Part shown: positions 5,766 to 7,511 of the stretch, piece after piece
How the letters are laid out: every line of letters starts with the position of its first letter
Position numbering within the stretch: the first letter of the stretch is position 1
Origin: an uncultured Collinsella sp.
Lineage (GTDB): Bacteria > Actinomycetota > Coriobacteriia > Coriobacteriales > Coriobacteriaceae
NCBI GenBank assembly: GCA_958439775.1
Contig: CAUBWQ010000036.1
Coordinates: 1 to 7,511, forward strand
Reading direction: 5' to 3'
Length of the DNA: 7,511 nucleotides
Translations under genes and position numbers: made by a program
Notes under the pieces: model-generated
Database searches by the model: none
What the model saw: only the letters and a program-made list of their open reading frames with translations
What the model was told of the DNA's origin: nothing

Positions 5766-6994
5766 CTCATTTCCCGTCAGCGTTATTGGGGCAACCCCAT
5801 CCCGGCCATCCACTGCGAACATTGCGGCATCGTGCCCGTGCCTGAGGATCAGCTGCCGGTGACGCTGCCCGAGAACCTGGACCTGGGCGCCGGCGAGACC
5901 CTCGCCGAGTGCAAGGACTTCTACGAGACCACCTGCCCGGTCTGCGGTCGCCCGGCCAAGCGCGAGACCGATACCATGGACACCTTCACCTGCTCCAGCT
6001 GGTATTACCTGCGCTATACCGACCCGCACAACACCGAGCTGCCCTTCTCCAAGGAAGCCGCCGACCGTTGGATGCCCGTCGATAACTACATCGGCGGCAT
6101 CGAGCACGCTATTCTGCACCTGCTCTACAGCCGCTTCTTTACCAAGGCTCTGCGCGACCTGGGTCTGCTGAGCGTTGACGAGCCCTTCACCAACCTGCTG
6201 TGCCAGGGCATGGTCAAGGACGAGAACGGTGACACCATGTCCAAGTCCAAGGGCAACGTTGTGCCTCCGAGCTCGGTCATCGAGCCCTACGGCGCCGACA
6301 CTATGCGTTTGGCGATCCTGTTTATCGCCCCGCCCGAGAAGGACTTCGACTGGGATCCCAAGGCTGTCGAGGGCGCTAACCGCTTCATCAAGCGCGCCTG
6401 GCGTATCGTTTGGCAGCTCGTCCAGTCCGGCGACGCCAACGTGGCCTTCGACAAGTCCGCGCTCGACGAGGTCGCGATGAAGCTCTATCGCGAGCGTCAC
6501 CGCACCATCGCCAAGTGCACCGAGGACTTCGATCGCGGCCAGTTCAACACCGCCATCTCGGCCGTCATGGAGCTCGTCAACGCGGCGAGCGCCTACCTCA
6601 ACGCCACCGAGGGTACCGCCCGCGACAAGGCGCTGTGCTACGGCGTGGCTAAGGATATCGTGAGCGTCCTTGCCCCCATCTGCCCGTTCTGGGCCGACGA
6701 GCTGTGGCACGAGGCACTCGGCTGCGAGGGCAACGCCTACACCGCCGCCTGGCCCGAGTTCGACCTGGCCGAGTCCGTTGAGGACACGGTGCAGATCGTG
6801 GTCCAGGTGCTCGGCAAGGTCCGCGGCCGCGTCGACGTTGCCCGCGATGCCTCCAATGAGGATATGCAGGCTGCCGCCGAGGCCGCCGTCGCCAAGTGGC
6901 TCGAGGGCAAGACGGTCGTCAAGGCCATCTGCGTGCCCGGCAAGCTGGTCAACCTGGTGGTCAAGTAGGCACTGCGCGCTTAACTGACGCATAA

Positions 6995-7040
6995 AAGACG
7001 AGGGGCGATCCGGTTGGGTCGTCCCTCGTCTTGTGTTTTA
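6995..7040. terminator. Bidirectional terminator between leuS and the convergent - strand gene
   Basis: AAGACGAGGGGCGATC (6995-7010) pairs with GGTCGTCCCTCGTCTT (7017-7032) over 16 bp with two G-T pairs, loop CGGTTG. TTGTGTTTTA follows on the + strand, and on the - strand the stem runs directly into TTTTA. This fits the tail-to-tail arrangement of its neighbours. Confidence 0.85.
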
Positions 7041-7072
7041 TGCCCTGCTTAGTCAGTGCGTCGCACCGTCTT

Positions 7073-7510
7073 CTATGGGATGTGTACCAGGTCCCTAAAG
7101 TAAACGTTGCCCGTTGCCTCTTCGAACATCCAAATGTTGAGGTAGATGTCGTTGAGGTCGTTGTTCACATCAAAGTCCGGGTCGTCGAAGGTGCCCACAA
7201 AGGTGAGCATGGCGCGCGTTTCCTCTCCAGCGGCGACCGGTTGGCGCATGTGTACGTCGCGGACCACGCCGTTGACGTAGGCATATGAGTCCACATCGCC
7301 AAACATCATGTCGACACCGGTGTTGTTGGACACCGTAAAGACGAGCGCGGCGTCGCCGTAGCCATCCGTGTCCTTGCCCACGCAGGTAACATGGACGTTC
7401 TCGTCTACCTCAAGGTCGATGGGGAACTGTTCTTGGGAATCGGGACCCAGGCCCTGGGGATCGACGATGTCTTCGTCTATTTTGTCGAAGCTTACGGGGG
7501 GTTCGGTTTT
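7073..7510 (-). CDS. Hypothetical protein, C-terminal part; probable exported beta-sandwich domain
   Basis: The frame is open from the right edge to TAG at 7075-7073, giving 145 visible residues; the true start lies outside the window. There is an in-frame GTG at 7381, but the sequence before it is coding-like and continuous, so it is probably internal. The first 30 or so residues are acidic and Pro/Asp-rich (EDIVDPQGLGPDSQ), like a linker. The rest has alternating hydrophobic strands (NVHVTCVGK, AALVFTVSNNTG, VDSYAYVNGVV, MLTFVG, YLNIWMFEE) typical of small immunoglobulin-like domains at the C-terminus of Gram-positive lipoproteins. The segment NNTGVDMMFGDVDSYAYVNG resembles the 'unequal environment / own-name' pattern of such domains, but I cannot assign a named family. 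Location outside the membrane is inferred from this style, since the signal peptide is not visible. Confidence 0.7.
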   Translation of the reverse strand, partial: KTEPPVSFDKIDEDIVDPQGLGPDSQEQFPIDLEVDENVHVTCVGKDTDGYGDAALVFTVSNNTGVDMMFGDVDSYAYVNGVVRDVHMRQPVAAGEETRAMLTFVGTFDDPDFDVNNDLNDIYLNIWMFEEATGNVYFRDLVHIP

Positions 7511-7511
7511 C

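Larger units (their letters stand above)
4451..6968 (+). pseudogene. leuS: Leucyl-tRNA synthetase, interrupted by an in-frame stop and an out-of-frame deletion
   Basis: LeuRS charges tRNA-Leu with leucine and is normally essential. All expected parts are recognisable: HMGH at residues 58-61, a zinc module C168-x2-C171 / C185-x2-C188, the CP1 editing domain (FTTRADTLFG, then [19 protein letters not shown]), [11 protein letters not shown], a second Cys pair (CPVCG), the KMSKS loop as TMSKSKGN (6234-6257), the anticodon-binding region ([10 protein letters not shown]), and the C-terminal [11 protein letters not shown]. The frame is broken twice. Codon 111 is TAG (4781-4783), where LeuRS usually has a residue such as Tyr after the WT pair. 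Near 5750 the frame jumps by +1 and the linker between the SEGEAA segment and RLRDW is missing. Apart from these two points the sequence has no stop and keeps strong codon bias, so the damage is recent or a sequence/assembly error. Without repair the longest product from the true start is 110 residues, ending before the zinc module; ATG 4790 opens a fragment without the HIGH motif. The gene ends at a bidirectional terminator. Confidence 0.93.

Noticed and set aside
4412..6992. Two very long - strand ORFs (452 and 468 codons) opposite leuS
   Set aside because: Their composition (Leu, Val, Gly, Ala, Asp, His) is the usual antisense shadow of strongly G/C-ending codons; the + strand encodes LeuRS motifs throughout.
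1..7511. CRISPR array, tRNA, rRNA, phage or transposase genes
   Set aside because: No regularly spaced direct repeats, no tRNA cloverleaf and no recognisable mobile-element protein were seen in any frame.

Overview
The window looks like a chromosomal segment from a GC-rich gut actinobacterium of the class Coriobacteriia, most plausibly a Collinsella or close relative. This rests on three things: strong G/C third-position bias in guaB and leuS, the style of the proteins (Coriobacteriia-like LeuRS and IMPDH), and AGGAG-type ribosome binding sites. It is an inference from pattern recognition, not a database match. Gene content is mostly housekeeping and metabolic. I see no CRISPR array, phage module, toxin-antitoxin pair or transposase.

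Layout from left to right. (1) The C-terminal part of a family 32 glycoside hydrolase (sucrose-6-phosphate hydrolase type, + strand) runs in from the left edge and ends in a hairpin terminator. (2) A 330-residue protein with the fold of cystathionine gamma-synthase/lyase enzymes follows (+). It has lost the Schiff-base lysine and other cofactor-binding residues, so it looks like a pseudoenzyme. (3) A 75-bp near-perfect palindrome sits between this gene and a convergent small ModE-type DNA-binding protein (-). (4) A 193-bp divergent region holds overlapping promoter candidates and short palindromes. (5) guaB, a full-length 503-residue IMP dehydrogenase, is collinear in key-residue numbering with the Tritrichomonas foetus enzyme as I remember it. 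(6) A 370-bp intergenic stretch contains two terminator-like hairpins, an extended -10 promoter candidate, and a roughly 117-nt inverted repeat ending just before the leuS ribosome binding site. (7) leuS (leucyl-tRNA synthetase, +) is clearly recognisable to its normal C-terminus but carries two lesions: an in-frame TAG at codon 111, and an out-of-frame deletion that removed about 17-19 conserved residues just before the RLRDW block. (8) A bidirectional terminator separates leuS from the C-terminal part of a probable exported protein on the - strand.

The genes do not form one obvious pathway. guaB (GTP synthesis) and leuS (translation) appear to be separate, well-expressed transcription units. 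The GH32 gene is probably the end of a sucrose or fructan utilisation locus lying upstream. The most unusual points are the doubly broken leuS, normally an essential gene, the PLP-fold protein without its catalytic lysine, and the two large inverted repeats. I did not find a convincing new multi-gene system.
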